From Mesoaciditogaceae bacterium (lineage in GTDB: Bacteria > Thermotogota > Thermotogae > Mesoaciditogales > Mesoaciditogaceae), in contig WFSH01000162.1 of NCBI GenBank assembly GCA_015486145.1, forward strand, positions 1-28,080: a stretch of 28,080 bases of DNA, in the 5' to 3' direction. Positions 14,380 through 22,777 of this stretch are shown here, one piece after another; the first letter of the stretch is position 1; every line of letters starts with the position of its first letter. Under the pieces are notes generated by a model. The model was not told the DNA's origin, searched no databases, and saw only the letters and a program-made list of their open reading frames with translations. The position numbers and the translations under genes are program-made.

Positions 14380-15201
14380 TTAAAAAGTCACGGTGATGTT
14401 TTTATCTTTGATGGTTACAGTCGTTGAGACAACAGTTTGAGTGGCCGTTTTTATGCTGATTTCCGCCTTGTATCCTGTGGAAAAACTGGAAGCGAAAGGA
14501 TACAATTCAAAATCGTATGCACCGTTTATATAATCGTACTTTCCGGGTGCACTGAATTTGAAGGAACTTGGAACATCGGAAATCACGGCCTTGTAGTAAG
14601 TATTTTGATTCGTCGTTGGATAAGAAACGCTGACCTTTACGACGTTGTCTTTATCCAAAGCTATGGCTGATGGAATCCAAATGCCAGAAGTGGAAGTTGT
14701 GGATAGAGCCGAAAGATTCCAAACAATCAGCACGGATTTGTTCTGTCCTTTTAAGACCTGAAGAGGCTGAACTTGCATCTGTTGGTTGGAGTAGCCATAA
14801 AATTTTACTTTCACAACCGTTGCAACTCTTAAAGAAAGTTCACGGCCATCGTTGTACATTATTGTGGCCATTGGGCCGAGTTCGACCGAAAGAGAAGGTA
14901 TGCTGATCTGGTTGTTATTGAATAAAGAGTTGTTCAAAGTATTTCCAACAGTTGATATCGCTACGGGACTGTACTGTAAAATATTTTCGGTGGAGTTTAC
15001 CGAGGTGCTCATGACATTCACGTTTGCCGTTATTCTTTTCACCCTGATGTAAACCTGTGCTATCGATGCGGGGGTTGCAGGTGCCGCCTCGTTGTAAAAG
15101 TAATACGACAACGTGGATTGCATGTTAAAACATCCGGAAAGTAACAACACCATTCCACCAACGGCCATCAAAAGCACCGTTAAAAACAATTTTGTTTTCA
15201 A
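14380..15201 (-). CDS. Lipoprotein of unknown function
   Basis: 273 residues with a clear lipoprotein signal: basic start, hydrophobic segment, and lipobox LLSGC with Cys24. The mature part is rich in Ser, Thr, Asn, Tyr and Val, with many short beta-type stretches and no cysteine or obvious catalytic motif, suggesting one or two beta-sandwich domains on the outer face of the membrane. It starts at TTG 15201, eight bases after GGAGGG. It lies 18 bases downstream of the MalG-like gene and could be an accessory part of that transporter. It is not a typical sugar-binding protein: it is shorter than the usual 400 residues and I see no such motif. Confidence 0.7.
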   Translation of the reverse strand: MKTKLFLTVLLMAVGGMVLLLSGCFNMQSTLSYYFYNEAAPATPASIAQVYIRVKRITANVNVMSTSVNSTENILQYSPVAISTVGNTLNNSLFNNNQISIPSLSVELGPMATIMYNDGRELSLRVATVVKVKFYGYSNQQMQVQPLQVLKGQNKSVLIVWNLSALSTTSTSGIWIPSAIALDKDNVVKVSVSYPTTNQNTYYKAVISDVPSSFKFSAPGKYDYINGAYDFELYPFASSFSTGYKAEISIKTATQTVVSTTVTIKDKNITVTF

Positions 15202-15219
15202 AATGAACGCCCTCCTTTT

Positions 15220-17607
15220 CTATTTTAGACCGCTTCTCGCTATGCCTTGAATGAAATATTTTTGGGCGAACAAGAAAAGAATAACGATTGGCAACATCGA
15301 AAAAGTTGAAGCGGCCATCAGTTGATTATACAACGTTCCGGCGTTGCTACTGAAATTTTGTAATCCAACGGGCAAAGTTCGCATTGAAGGTGTGTTGGTA
15401 ACGATCAAGACCCAAAGGAAGGCATTCCAACTTCCGACAAAGTTCAACAACGCACCCGTTATGATCACGGGTTTTGAAAGTGGAACCATAACCGTCCACA
15501 GAAACCTCCATGAAGAAGCTCCATCTATTTTTGCCGCGTCAAAGAGTTCATCTGGCACACTCATGAAATTTTGCCTTATCAAGAAGATCACGAATGCGCT
15601 TGCAATCCAAGGAACTATGAGGGCATAGTAAGTGTTAAGCCAACCAAATTTTACGATCGTGATGAAGTTTGGCACCAACAAGACCTCACCAGGTATCATC
15701 ATCGTCGATAAAAACAACATGAAGAAGAAGTCACGTCCTTTGAAGTGAAGTTTGGAGAACGCAAATGCGGCCATGACCCCAAAAACGATGCTGAGAAAGG
15801 TTGTCACAGTGGCAACGAAAACGGTGTTCAAATAATATCTCGCAAATGGCGCCGCATTCCATGCCTCAACGTAGTTCTGAAAGAGATTCGCTAAAACTTG
15901 TTGGAAATTGAACTTCACTTTGGTGGTAACCTTTGCATCCGAAAACCAGACACTGTTAATGCCTTTCAAAAATACCTTTATCTTTCCATTCTGGGGAAAA
16001 TATTGAACTTTTGAGACTATTGACGGAGCTTTTAACACTTTCATGGTGTAATAAACGTTGTTGAAAATGCCGGTAAGCTTGGTCACGGCTCTTTGATCAT
16101 CCCATAGAGTTGACAAAAATCCTTCCAGCTTTGACGCCTTTTCCCCATAAGATGAGACCAGGTTCGCGTACTGCTCCAATTGTCCGCTTATGATGCTTGT
16201 CATATTTGGATGGAGTTTACCAAATGTAGAAACTATATCGTGAGAAAACACTTCCATGTTGTTAGAATCTTTTGAAATCATCTCATTCAAATCCGATTGT
16301 TCTTCGCTTGTAAGAGATGTATAAAGGATTTTCATGTTTGCCACAATGTTGGACAATTTCCCCAAAAGGAGAACGGTTTCATCTTTTGAAACTCCCAACT
16401 TCAAAACCGATGATTTTTCCATTGAACCTATTCTTTTTATCAGCAGATTCACAAAATTACCGAGTTTCTGCTTTCTTATTATGCCAAGCGCCAAAGTGGA
16501 ATAGTATTTCGGAATTTTGGAGTTCAATATGGCATTTTTCAAGTTTTGTATTTTTTCTCTCTGTGTGAAAAAGCCAAACCTTATTTCCGGATTTTTCAGG
16601 ACGACCTTTTTGGACGAAATATAGAATTGTTGCATTTCGTCGTAAGAACGCAAAAGATTCATCCATTCTTTTACAGGCTCAATGGCCCTCATTTCATAAA
16701 AATTGATGATAAATGACAATGAGGGCGAAATACCACCAAATTTCTCTTTTAAAATTCTTTCAAGATCAACTTTATTTATAAAGCTTTCAATCTCTGAGTA
16801 GAGGTTTTTTGAATCCGGAGCCAGGGTTCCAAGCCCTTTCTTGAAACGTTGAATCCTTTTCACAAACGCGTTTGAAGCTTTCGTGTACACATCCGAGAGA
16901 AGGAAATGTTTCAAAAATTTCTTTTGGGAGAGCACAGAAGAAGAATCACCTTTGCTTGCTAAAAGTCGGGGATTTCTTGCCAATATTGGTCCGTACCTTT
17001 TGAAAAAAGAATCGGAAAACTTTGCAGATTCGGTCAACCCACTTATGAAATTGATCCTCGAAAGCACGGGGCTTTTGCTGTATTTAAAGAGATTTATAAA
17101 AGCTTTTATGTACTCAACGGGTTTGCTTTTTAAAACTTCCAAATTTTTGAGCTTATCTTTGAAAGAAATCGGATATTTGGTGGAATCTATCTTTCTTATC
17201 AACGAAACAAGGCGCGTACGGTTGACAGAAGTCGCGTACTTGACTTGACCGTTGGATTCGCTCAATCTCAAATTGAAAATTCCACGAATTGGAGGGGTAC
17301 CCACGAGTTTCAAAGTCAAAACGTCTGGAAGTTCTTTTTCTCTTCCTCCAACTCCTGAACTCAGCATTTGTTGTAGACTCATGGCCCCATAATTGACAGA
17401 CGCGTAGGCAGAATGATCTATGGAAGTTTTTATTGGTCGTGTAAAAAGTGCATTTACAGTGGTCCAGGTGGGAGGCCAAACCTGCACCTCTTCCGGTAAT
17501 TTCAAAGAAGTATCGACCATCCATACAAAAGGCATGAGCATTATGGCAGCCCCAGCAAACGCAACCACGTACAATATCAACTCAACAAATCCGTTTTTTC
17601 TCTTCAT
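15220..17607 (-). CDS. MalG-type sugar ABC permease with a roughly 500-residue insertion after the first helix
   Basis: 795 residues, where MalG proteins have about 280. Residues 8-32 are the first membrane helix followed by MVDTSLK, as in normal MalG. The rest of the permease starts near residue 584 (NTVFVATVTTFLSIVFGVMA) and includes the EAA loop, DAAKIDGASSWRFLWTVMVP, and the usual C-terminal FIQGIARSGLK. Between them lies a mostly helical, lysine-rich, soluble segment that by topology should be extracytoplasmic. I do not recognise it. It may replace or dock a binding protein, or cap the translocation path. ATG 17607 follows GAGGTGAAATC. The frame is continuous, codon use is even, and there is no sign of a broken fusion. 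The MalF partner is immediately upstream. Confidence 0.88.
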   Translation of the reverse strand: MKRKNGFVELILYVVAFAGAAIMLMPFVWMVDTSLKLPEEVQVWPPTWTTVNALFTRPIKTSIDHSAYASVNYGAMSLQQMLSSGVGGREKELPDVLTLKLVGTPPIRGIFNLRLSESNGQVKYATSVNRTRLVSLIRKIDSTKYPISFKDKLKNLEVLKSKPVEYIKAFINLFKYSKSPVLSRINFISGLTESAKFSDSFFKRYGPILARNPRLLASKGDSSSVLSQKKFLKHFLLSDVYTKASNAFVKRIQRFKKGLGTLAPDSKNLYSEIESFINKVDLERILKEKFGGISPSLSFIINFYEMRAIEPVKEWMNLLRSYDEMQQFYISSKKVVLKNPEIRFGFFTQREKIQNLKNAILNSKIPKYYSTLALGIIRKQKLGNFVNLLIKRIGSMEKSSVLKLGVSKDETVLLLGKLSNIVANMKILYTSLTSEEQSDLNEMISKDSNNMEVFSHDIVSTFGKLHPNMTSIISGQLEQYANLVSSYGEKASKLEGFLSTLWDDQRAVTKLTGIFNNVYYTMKVLKAPSIVSKVQYFPQNGKIKVFLKGINSVWFSDAKVTTKVKFNFQQVLANLFQNYVEAWNAAPFARYYLNTVFVATVTTFLSIVFGVMAAFAFSKLHFKGRDFFFMLFLSTMMIPGEVLLVPNFITIVKFGWLNTYYALIVPWIASAFVIFLIRQNFMSVPDELFDAAKIDGASSWRFLWTVMVPLSKPVIITGALLNFVGSWNAFLWVLIVTNTPSMRTLPVGLQNFSSNAGTLYNQLMAASTFSMLPIVILFLFAQKYFIQGIARSGLK

Positions 17608-17616
17608 GATTTCACC

Positions 17617-18921
17617 TCAAATGTACTCCACTCGTTTTCGACCAGCCCTGAATTGTAAAAGTGTGAAAATCAATATGATACCGAACAGAATGTAAGCGGC
17701 AGCCGAAGCGAGCCCCATTTGCTGATTACCATAGAACGTGTTGAATATGTAATAAACGATCGTCAAACCACTGTTGTTGTACGGACCAGGCACCGCTTGA
17801 TAAAGCACGTACACTTGTGTGAAGACTTTGAAGGCGCCTATACTTGAAACTATGAGTACGAAAAACGTCATGGGAGATAGAAGCGGCCATGTAATGTACC
17901 TGAACTTTTGGAGATTCGTTGCGCCGTCTATATCCGCTGCCTCGTAGTAGAACGTATCTATGGATTGAAGCCCCGCAAGGAATATGATGGCATTGTATCC
18001 AATGGTTTTCCATATGGACATTATCGCTATGGTTGGTATCGTCCAAGCCGCATTTTTCAACCACGCCACTTTAGGCAACCCCATCATCGAAAGTGCATAA
18101 TTGAGCAAACCAAACTGATCGTTGTATATCCACTGCCAAACAAGACTTATGGCAACTATTGAGGTCACGAATGGCATAAAATAAGACGTTCTCATGAACG
18201 CCTTGAACCATTCCAAACGATTTAGAAGTAGCGCAACCAAAAGCGCCAAAACGATATCCGCAGGCACGTAAAGTATGACGTAATACGCGGTATTCCACAG
18301 GGATTTTATGAAATCGCTGTTGTCTTTGATCGCATCGAGCCACTGATAAACCCCATAAGAACTGGGGAAAGCAAAACGCAACGCCAGATATGAAAAGATG
18401 GCGATCAACATCAAAGAAGAAGTGTGTTCGAACATCTTTAAAACGAAAGAATGTTTCTTGAAAAAGACAATGAGAAGTGCTGCAATCACGAATGCAATGG
18501 AGATATAAGGCACTTTTTGTAAAAAATTGAGAGTTGTACCCATTAACAACAACCCAGCGATGGTCACTCCAAAAACATAGATAGTATCTAAGAGCCTGAA
18601 CTTCTTTTCAGAAATCATGTCAACAAGGAGAAAAATGGAGTAAACAATTAAAGCGGCCATAGAAAGGTAGACGGCCGTATATGCCAACGCTTCATAAAAA
18701 GGATATGGCGGAGGGGAGTCAAGTTGAAAAAGGGTGATATAATTTCCCAACCCTATGAACTGCGGGCTTTTTAAATGTGCATAATCCCAGTTGAAAAAAG
18801 AGAGATAGAAAGAATATCCAACTGGCCAAAAAACGAATACGGACATCACCGTCAAGGCAGGCAAAATGAATAAATAACCCGTTATGTTTTCTCGAAGGCG
18901 CTTCCTGCTGAACTTCGCCAA
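17617..18921 (-). CDS. MalF/UgpA-type sugar ABC permease with an inserted multi-helix segment
   Basis: 434 residues against about 300 for this family. Helix 1 (about 14-40), FIGLGNYITLF, and the later NTAYYVILYVPADIVLALLVALLLN are typical; the EAA loop EAADIDGATNLQKFRYITWPL is at about 327-347. Residues of about 70-203 are extra and contain four hydrophobic stretches (about 78-101, 112-134, 138-155 and 168-186), so the protein may have four more helices than usual. The MalG partner also carries a large insertion at the same topological place, after helix 1. It starts at TTG 18921 with AAGGA 11 bases upstream. A strong promoter lies just before it. No ATPase or binding protein gene is in the window. 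Confidence 0.88.
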   Translation of the reverse strand: MAKFSRKRLRENITGYLFILPALTVMSVFVFWPVGYSFYLSFFNWDYAHLKSPQFIGLGNYITLFQLDSPPPYPFYEALAYTAVYLSMAALIVYSIFLLVDMISEKKFRLLDTIYVFGVTIAGLLLMGTTLNFLQKVPYISIAFVIAALLIVFFKKHSFVLKMFEHTSSLMLIAIFSYLALRFAFPSSYGVYQWLDAIKDNSDFIKSLWNTAYYVILYVPADIVLALLVALLLNRLEWFKAFMRTSYFMPFVTSIVAISLVWQWIYNDQFGLLNYALSMMGLPKVAWLKNAAWTIPTIAIMSIWKTIGYNAIIFLAGLQSIDTFYYEAADIDGATNLQKFRYITWPLLSPMTFFVLIVSSIGAFKVFTQVYVLYQAVPGPYNNSGLTIVYYIFNTFYGNQQMGLASAAAYILFGIILIFTLLQFRAGRKRVEYI

Positions 18922-18951
18922 CTTGGATCACTTCCTTAAAGTTAGTAGGTG

Positions 18952-18980
18952 ATTATAGCACAGTGACATTTTATAGTCAA
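18952..18980 (-). promoter_or_regulatory. Strong promoter of the MalF-to-MetK gene run
   Basis: On the minus strand, TTGACT at 18980-18975, a 17-base spacer, and TATAAT at 18957-18952. It lies 31 bases before the TTG start of the MalF-like gene. Eleven of twelve positions match the sigma-70 consensus, and no other comparable promoter was noticed between here and metK. Confidence 0.8.
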
Positions 18981-19024
18981 CGAATTTTTCGAATCGAATA
19001 ATCAGATGGCAAAGAACTTTGCAT

Positions 19025-20641
19025 TCAAATTTTTCTCAAAACAGATCCGATTTTGGGGAGAAAATCTTTTTTTCTTGACATCACGTTGTTTAATCTTGTG
19101 GGTTGCTCATGAATTTCTGATTTGCTCAAGCAAGAGTTTTCACCAGAGGCAAATAAGTCACTTGCGTTCTCGAATACGTTTGTAAACAGTGCGAAAAAGC
19201 AGTCAACACCCATGGATTTTCTAAGATGTTCAACGGTTTCCTTTATCTCTTCAGAATGAGCTCGATCGTACTCAAAAGAGGGTACCATGACTTGAGCGAT
19301 GATCACATTTTTACCAAAAAGAACGTATCGTTTCGTATCTCTACTCAATATCTCTTCGATGGAAAGACCATCGAGTTTCATCCCCGACTTTATCAATTTA
19401 GTGCCGTATTCAGGAATGCTCACTTTCGCAATTTTTGCAAGAAACTTAGCCATTTTGACATCTTCAGAAGTGGTCGTGGAAAGCTTTAACACAAGTGTAT
19501 CTGAGAGAATACCACTTAGAAGTAATCCCGCAATCTGAAAAGTTGGTCTCATGTTTGACTCTGTGAATTTTCTCGCGATAATCGTGGACGTGGAACCCAC
19601 AGGGTCGTTGAGAAATTTAACCGGTTTGAGTGTCGATATGCTTCCCAACCTGTGGTGATCTATTATTTCGAGTATCTCCGCTTCTTCTATGCCATCTACC
19701 GCTTGAGATGGTTCATTATGGTCCAGCAATATGACAGACTTTCGCACATCCGATAACAAGGTTGTCCTCGTTACCACTCCAAGCAGCGTTCCGTCATCAT
19801 CGATCACACACGCAGTTCTGAATTTTGATGAGTAAACCAATTGTCTGGCGTAATCCAAAGAATCGTCCATTCGAACGGCGGGAATATCCCTTGCCATTAT
19901 CATCTTAGCCGGAAGCGAAAGATTTATCATCTTGCCCACTCCGAAAGCATCGAGATCTGTTGCCAATACGGATGTTCCATGTGATTTCGCCTCGGTGATC
20001 GTTCTGTTTCCCACAGGTGCACCATTGGCAATTATCAGTGCAGCTATCCCAGAATCTATCATGGCCAATTGTGCAGGTTCATTGTCTCCAACTATCGCCA
20101 CATCATCTTTGGAAAGTTTAGAAAGCGCCACGTGTAACGCATCTACCACCGTGTAGACAGTTCCTTCGAGGACATCACGATTTTTTACCACAACACGTGC
20201 GTGAAGTATTCGTGCCAACGTATCAAACTTTATCGGAGTCATACGTAACGGTTCTATCTTAAGCCTTCTCACATACGCTTTGGCCAAACCTCGTTCGCTT
20301 ATAAGGCCTATGAGTTTCCCGTTTTTATCTACTATTGGTACATTTTTAACATCGTGTTCATCCATCAACGCTGCAACATCAACAGTTGGAACGTTTTCAT
20401 CCGCACTTACCAATTCTGGCAGCGGTATATCGGAGACTTTTGGTTCAACGCTTTCCACATAGATTGGTGGTTCTGCGTTGAAAGTGGAAAGTGCAAATTC
20501 AGTTTCGGGGTTTATTTCTCCACATCTGGCCGGAATGTATTTTGTGATCCCAGCATGATTCAAAAATTCCGCGTATCCCATCACACTGCAAATACTGTCG
20601 GTGTCAGGATTTTTATGCCCTATAATGTAAACTTTATCCGT
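19025..20641 (-). CDS. CBS/DRTGG-containing family II manganese-dependent inorganic pyrophosphatase, probable ACG start
   Basis: The enzyme splits pyrophosphate to two phosphates and, in CBS-containing members, is regulated by adenine nucleotides. From ACG 20641 the protein has 538 residues: HKNPDTDS (H9, D13, D15), a CBS motif (about 80-150), a DRTGG-like segment (about 150-260), a second CBS motif (about 260-300), LDHNE (D307), the DHH motif IDHHRLG (328-330), and the DHHA2 domain ending in SRKKDFLPKI. The first ATG/GTG/TTG in frame is GTG 20584, which would delete the H9/D13/D15 metal ligands. An in-frame TGA lies further upstream, with no ordinary start between. ACG 20641 has AGGAGG exactly seven bases before it and gives the family residue numbering. 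The gene overlaps the mnmG end by eight bases. Confidence 0.9.
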   Translation of the reverse strand, partial: TDKVYIIGHKNPDTDSICSVMGYAEFLNHAGITKYIPARCGEINPETEFALSTFNAEPPIYVESVEPKVSDIPLPELVSADENVPTVDVAALMDEHDVKNVPIVDKNGKLIGLISERGLAKAYVRRLKIEPLRMTPIKFDTLARILHARVVVKNRDVLEGTVYTVVDALHVALSKLSKDDVAIVGDNEPAQLAMIDSGIAALIIANGAPVGNRTITEAKSHGTSVLATDLDAFGVGKMINLSLPAKMIMARDIPAVRMDDSLDYARQLVYSSKFRTACVIDDDGTLLGVVTRTTLLSDVRKSVILLDHNEPSQAVDGIEEAEILEIIDHHRLGSISTLKPVKFLNDPVGSTSTIIARKFTESNMRPTFQIAGLLLSGILSDTLVLKLSTTTSEDVKMAKFLAKIAKVSIPEYGTKLIKSGMKLDGLSIEEILSRDTKRYVLFGKNVIIAQVMVPSFEYDRAHSEEIKETVEHLRKSMGVDCFFALFTNVFENASDLFASGENSCLSKSEIHEQPTRLNNVMSRKKDFLPKIGSVLRKI

Positions 20642-22484
20642 TTTTATCCCTCCTAAGATGGGCGTTCAAAAGCAAAAGATCTGTTGGCGTCACTCCCTGA
20701 ATTTTCGAAGCCTGACCAAGATCTTTAGGTTTGAACTTCTCTAATTTCTGAACTGATTCTGTGGAGAGTCCCACTACGCTTGAAAAATCAAAGTCTTCTG
20801 GAATTTTAGCTTTTTCAAGATTTTTCAATTTTTTGACGTTTTCAAGCTCTTTTTGGATGTATCCACCGTATTTGGCTTCTATTTCAACTTCTTCAATGAT
20901 CTCTTTCTCTGTCAAAGGTTCCGGATCGTACGGAACAATGTCGTTGTAATGCACTTGCGAAGCTCGAAGGAGATTCAACAGCGAAACATGTTTTTTCGTA
21001 TTCAGTCTTTCTTTCAAATTTTCTGGAACCTTCACACGAATTTTTCCAAGTCTTTCAACGGCATCATCAACCTTTTTTTTGAGTCTTAAAACTCGCTCGT
21101 AAAAATCTTTATCGATTAAGCCCGCTTCATAACCATATTTTGAAAGTCTGAAATGTGCGTTATCATTTCTCAAAAGCAGCCTGTATTCGGCTCTGGAACT
21201 CATCATGCGGTACGGCTCATCAACACCTTTTGTGATTATATCGTCGATCAAAACCCCAATATAAGATTCATACCTTTTTAAAATTAACTGCTTTTTCGAG
21301 TGCAATTTTAAACCCGCATTGATCCCTGCAAGTATTCCTTGACCTGCTGCTTCTTCATATCCACTCGTTCCATTCACTTGACCAGCAAAATACAAATTTT
21401 CAACAACTTTCGACTCAAGTGTCGGAAACAATTGAGTCGGATCCGCATAATCATATTCTACCGCATAAGCGGGTCTAACGATAACGGCACGCTCCAAACC
21501 TTTCAGAGTGTGCAACATTTTTATCTGTGCGTCATAAGGTAGAGAAGTGCTAAACCCATTTATATAATATTCCATGGTTTTCTTGCCTTCAGGTTCTATG
21601 AAGAGTTGATGTGAATCTCTGTCCGGAAATTTCACCACTTTGTCTTCTATGGAAGGGCAATATCTCGGTCCCACCGAGTGTATGAGCTTTACATCTCCAT
21701 ACATGGGAGAAAATTTTAGATTTTTGCGTATTATATCGTGGGTGTAAGGATTTGTCCTTGTGATGTAGCAAGGATAGTCTTTAGATAAGACCACAGGCTT
21801 ATCTCTGTACGAAAAAGCCAACGGTTCGCTCGAAGTATCTTGTCGTTCCAAGACCGAAAAATTTATGGAATCTTTTAAAACACGTGGAGGGGTGCCAGTC
21901 TTAAATCTTGACATTCTAATGCCAAAACTTTTTAGACTTTCAGTTAATCCATTCGCCGGTGGTTCACCCATTCTGCCAGCAGGTAAAGAGGTTGGCCCTA
22001 TGAATATTTTCCCACCTAAAAAAGTGCCGGTTGTAACTATGGCGGCTCGGCAGCCGTAGCGTACGCCAAGTGCAGTTCCAACTCCCACTATTTTTCCGTT
22101 TTCAACGAATATTTGTGTTACAACTCCTTGGCGCAGTGTGAGACTGGGTTGGGTCATCAAAAAGTTTTTAGCCGTGAGTGAATATTCGTACTTATCAACT
22201 TGAGCACGGAATGCCCTTACCGCCGGTCCCTTGGAGGTGTTCAAAATCCTAATATTTATCATGGAGCGATCCGTTATACGGCCCATCTCACCTCCCAGGG
22301 CATCAACTTCTCTGGCTATTTGACCTTTTGCCGGTCCTCCTATGGCCGGATTGCAAGGTGTCCACGCAACCGTATCGAGATTTATTCCCAACAACAGAGT
22401 TCTCAACCCCTGTTTTGCAGTGGCAAAAGCCGCTTCTATTCCCGCATGTCCAGCCCCAATCACAACGACATCGTATTTTTCCAT
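20634..22484 (-). CDS. mnmG: tRNA uridine-5-carboxymethylaminomethyl modification enzyme MnmG
   Basis: 616 residues, standard for MnmG (GidA), the FAD enzyme that with MnmE modifies U34 of certain tRNAs. The FAD site VVIGAGHAGIEAA is at about 7-19; CNPAIGGPAKGQ, the family signature, follows, and TGTFLGGK, the second signature GQVNGTSGYEEAAGQG, and a typical helical C-terminus (KIPEDFDFSSVVGLSTESVQKL) are all present. ATG 22484 follows GAGGTG by five bases. It leads directly into the pyrophosphatase gene. No good minus-strand promoter is seen in the 136 bases between it and the tRNA, but it lies downstream of the tRNA terminator, so one is expected there. Confidence 0.97.
   Translation of the reverse strand: MEKYDVVVIGAGHAGIEAAFATAKQGLRTLLLGINLDTVAWTPCNPAIGGPAKGQIAREVDALGGEMGRITDRSMINIRILNTSKGPAVRAFRAQVDKYEYSLTAKNFLMTQPSLTLRQGVVTQIFVENGKIVGVGTALGVRYGCRAAIVTTGTFLGGKIFIGPTSLPAGRMGEPPANGLTESLKSFGIRMSRFKTGTPPRVLKDSINFSVLERQDTSSEPLAFSYRDKPVVLSKDYPCYITRTNPYTHDIIRKNLKFSPMYGDVKLIHSVGPRYCPSIEDKVVKFPDRDSHQLFIEPEGKKTMEYYINGFSTSLPYDAQIKMLHTLKGLERAVIVRPAYAVEYDYADPTQLFPTLESKVVENLYFAGQVNGTSGYEEAAGQGILAGINAGLKLHSKKQLILKRYESYIGVLIDDIITKGVDEPYRMMSSRAEYRLLLRNDNAHFRLSKYGYEAGLIDKDFYERVLRLKKKVDDAVERLGKIRVKVPENLKERLNTKKHVSLLNLLRASQVHYNDIVPYDPEPLTEKEIIEEVEIEAKYGGYIQKELENVKKLKNLEKAKIPEDFDFSSVVGLSTESVQKLEKFKPKDLGQASKIQGVTPTDLLLLNAHLRRDKNG
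20639..20654 (-). promoter_or_regulatory. Ribosome-binding site that decides an ACG start
   Basis: Minus strand: AGGAGG (20654-20649), seven bases, then ACG (20641-20639) at the place where relatives have ATG. It lies inside the end of mnmG, so the two genes are translationally coupled. Confidence 0.65.
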
Positions 22485-22516
22485 TGAAACACCTCTAATT
22501 CATAATTCGTAAAAAC

Positions 22517-22545
22517 TTGACATTAAAGTTAATTTGTGGTAATAT
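22517..22545 (+). promoter_or_regulatory. Consensus-like promoter pointing rightward, toward the tRNA antisense strand
   Basis: TTGACA (22517-22522), 17 bases, TAATAT (22540-22545). It points away from mnmG. Transcription would run antisense through the tRNA terminator and tRNA gene toward the small ORF at 22778. Sequence quality is good; function is unknown. Confidence 0.45.
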
Positions 22546-22556
22546 TTGTAATAGAA

Positions 22557-22580
22557 CAAAAAGGCGGTGGAGTTCACCGC
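22557..22580 (-). terminator. Intrinsic terminator of the tRNA gene
   Basis: Minus strand: GCGGTG, loop AACTC, CACCGC, then CTTTTT. The six-pair GC-rich stem lies about 40 bases past the tRNA 3' end. Confidence 0.7.
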
Positions 22581-22620
22581 GATGGTTTTTAGGTGGTTTT
22601 TATCTATCATTTTTTCTAAA

Positions 22621-22696
22621 TGGTGGGCTCAGGTGGACTCGAACCACCGGCCGCCCGGTTATGAGCCGGGAGCTCTACCAACTGAGCTATGAGCCC
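22621..22696 (-). tRNA. tRNA with CAT anticodon (elongator Met, or Ile2 if lysidine-modified)
   Basis: 76 bases fold as a full cloverleaf: acceptor GGGCTCA/TGAGCCC, D arm GCTC/GAGC, anticodon stem CCCGG/CCGGG with loop CTCATAA, variable CGGCC, T arm GGTGG/CCACC with TTCGAGT, discriminator A and an encoded CCA. The acceptor is fully paired at 1-72, which excludes the usual bacterial initiator. Met and Ile2 (CAU) cannot be separated with certainty by eye; I favour elongator Met. It has its own strong promoter and terminator. Confidence 0.93.
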
Positions 22697-22708
22697 TTGA
22701 ACACGTAA

Positions 22709-22737
22709 ATTATAAACTAAACGAGTCTTTATGTCAA
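22709..22737 (-). promoter_or_regulatory. Perfect consensus promoter of the tRNA gene
   Basis: Minus strand: TTGACA (22737-22732), exactly 17 bases, TATAAT (22714-22709), all 12 positions matching. The tRNA starts 13 bases downstream of the -10. Confidence 0.88.
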
Positions 22738-22777
22738 GAAGATGGGATACGTGAAGAAAGGATGTGATTGAAAAGCG

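Noticed and set aside
18981..19024. Terminator after the pyrophosphatase gene
   Set aside because: GCAAAG-TT-CTTTGC is present but has almost no loop and no following T-run.
22517..22708. A 63-codon plus-strand ORF across the tRNA region
   Set aside because: It is antisense to a clear tRNA and its terminator; the bases are explained by RNA structure.
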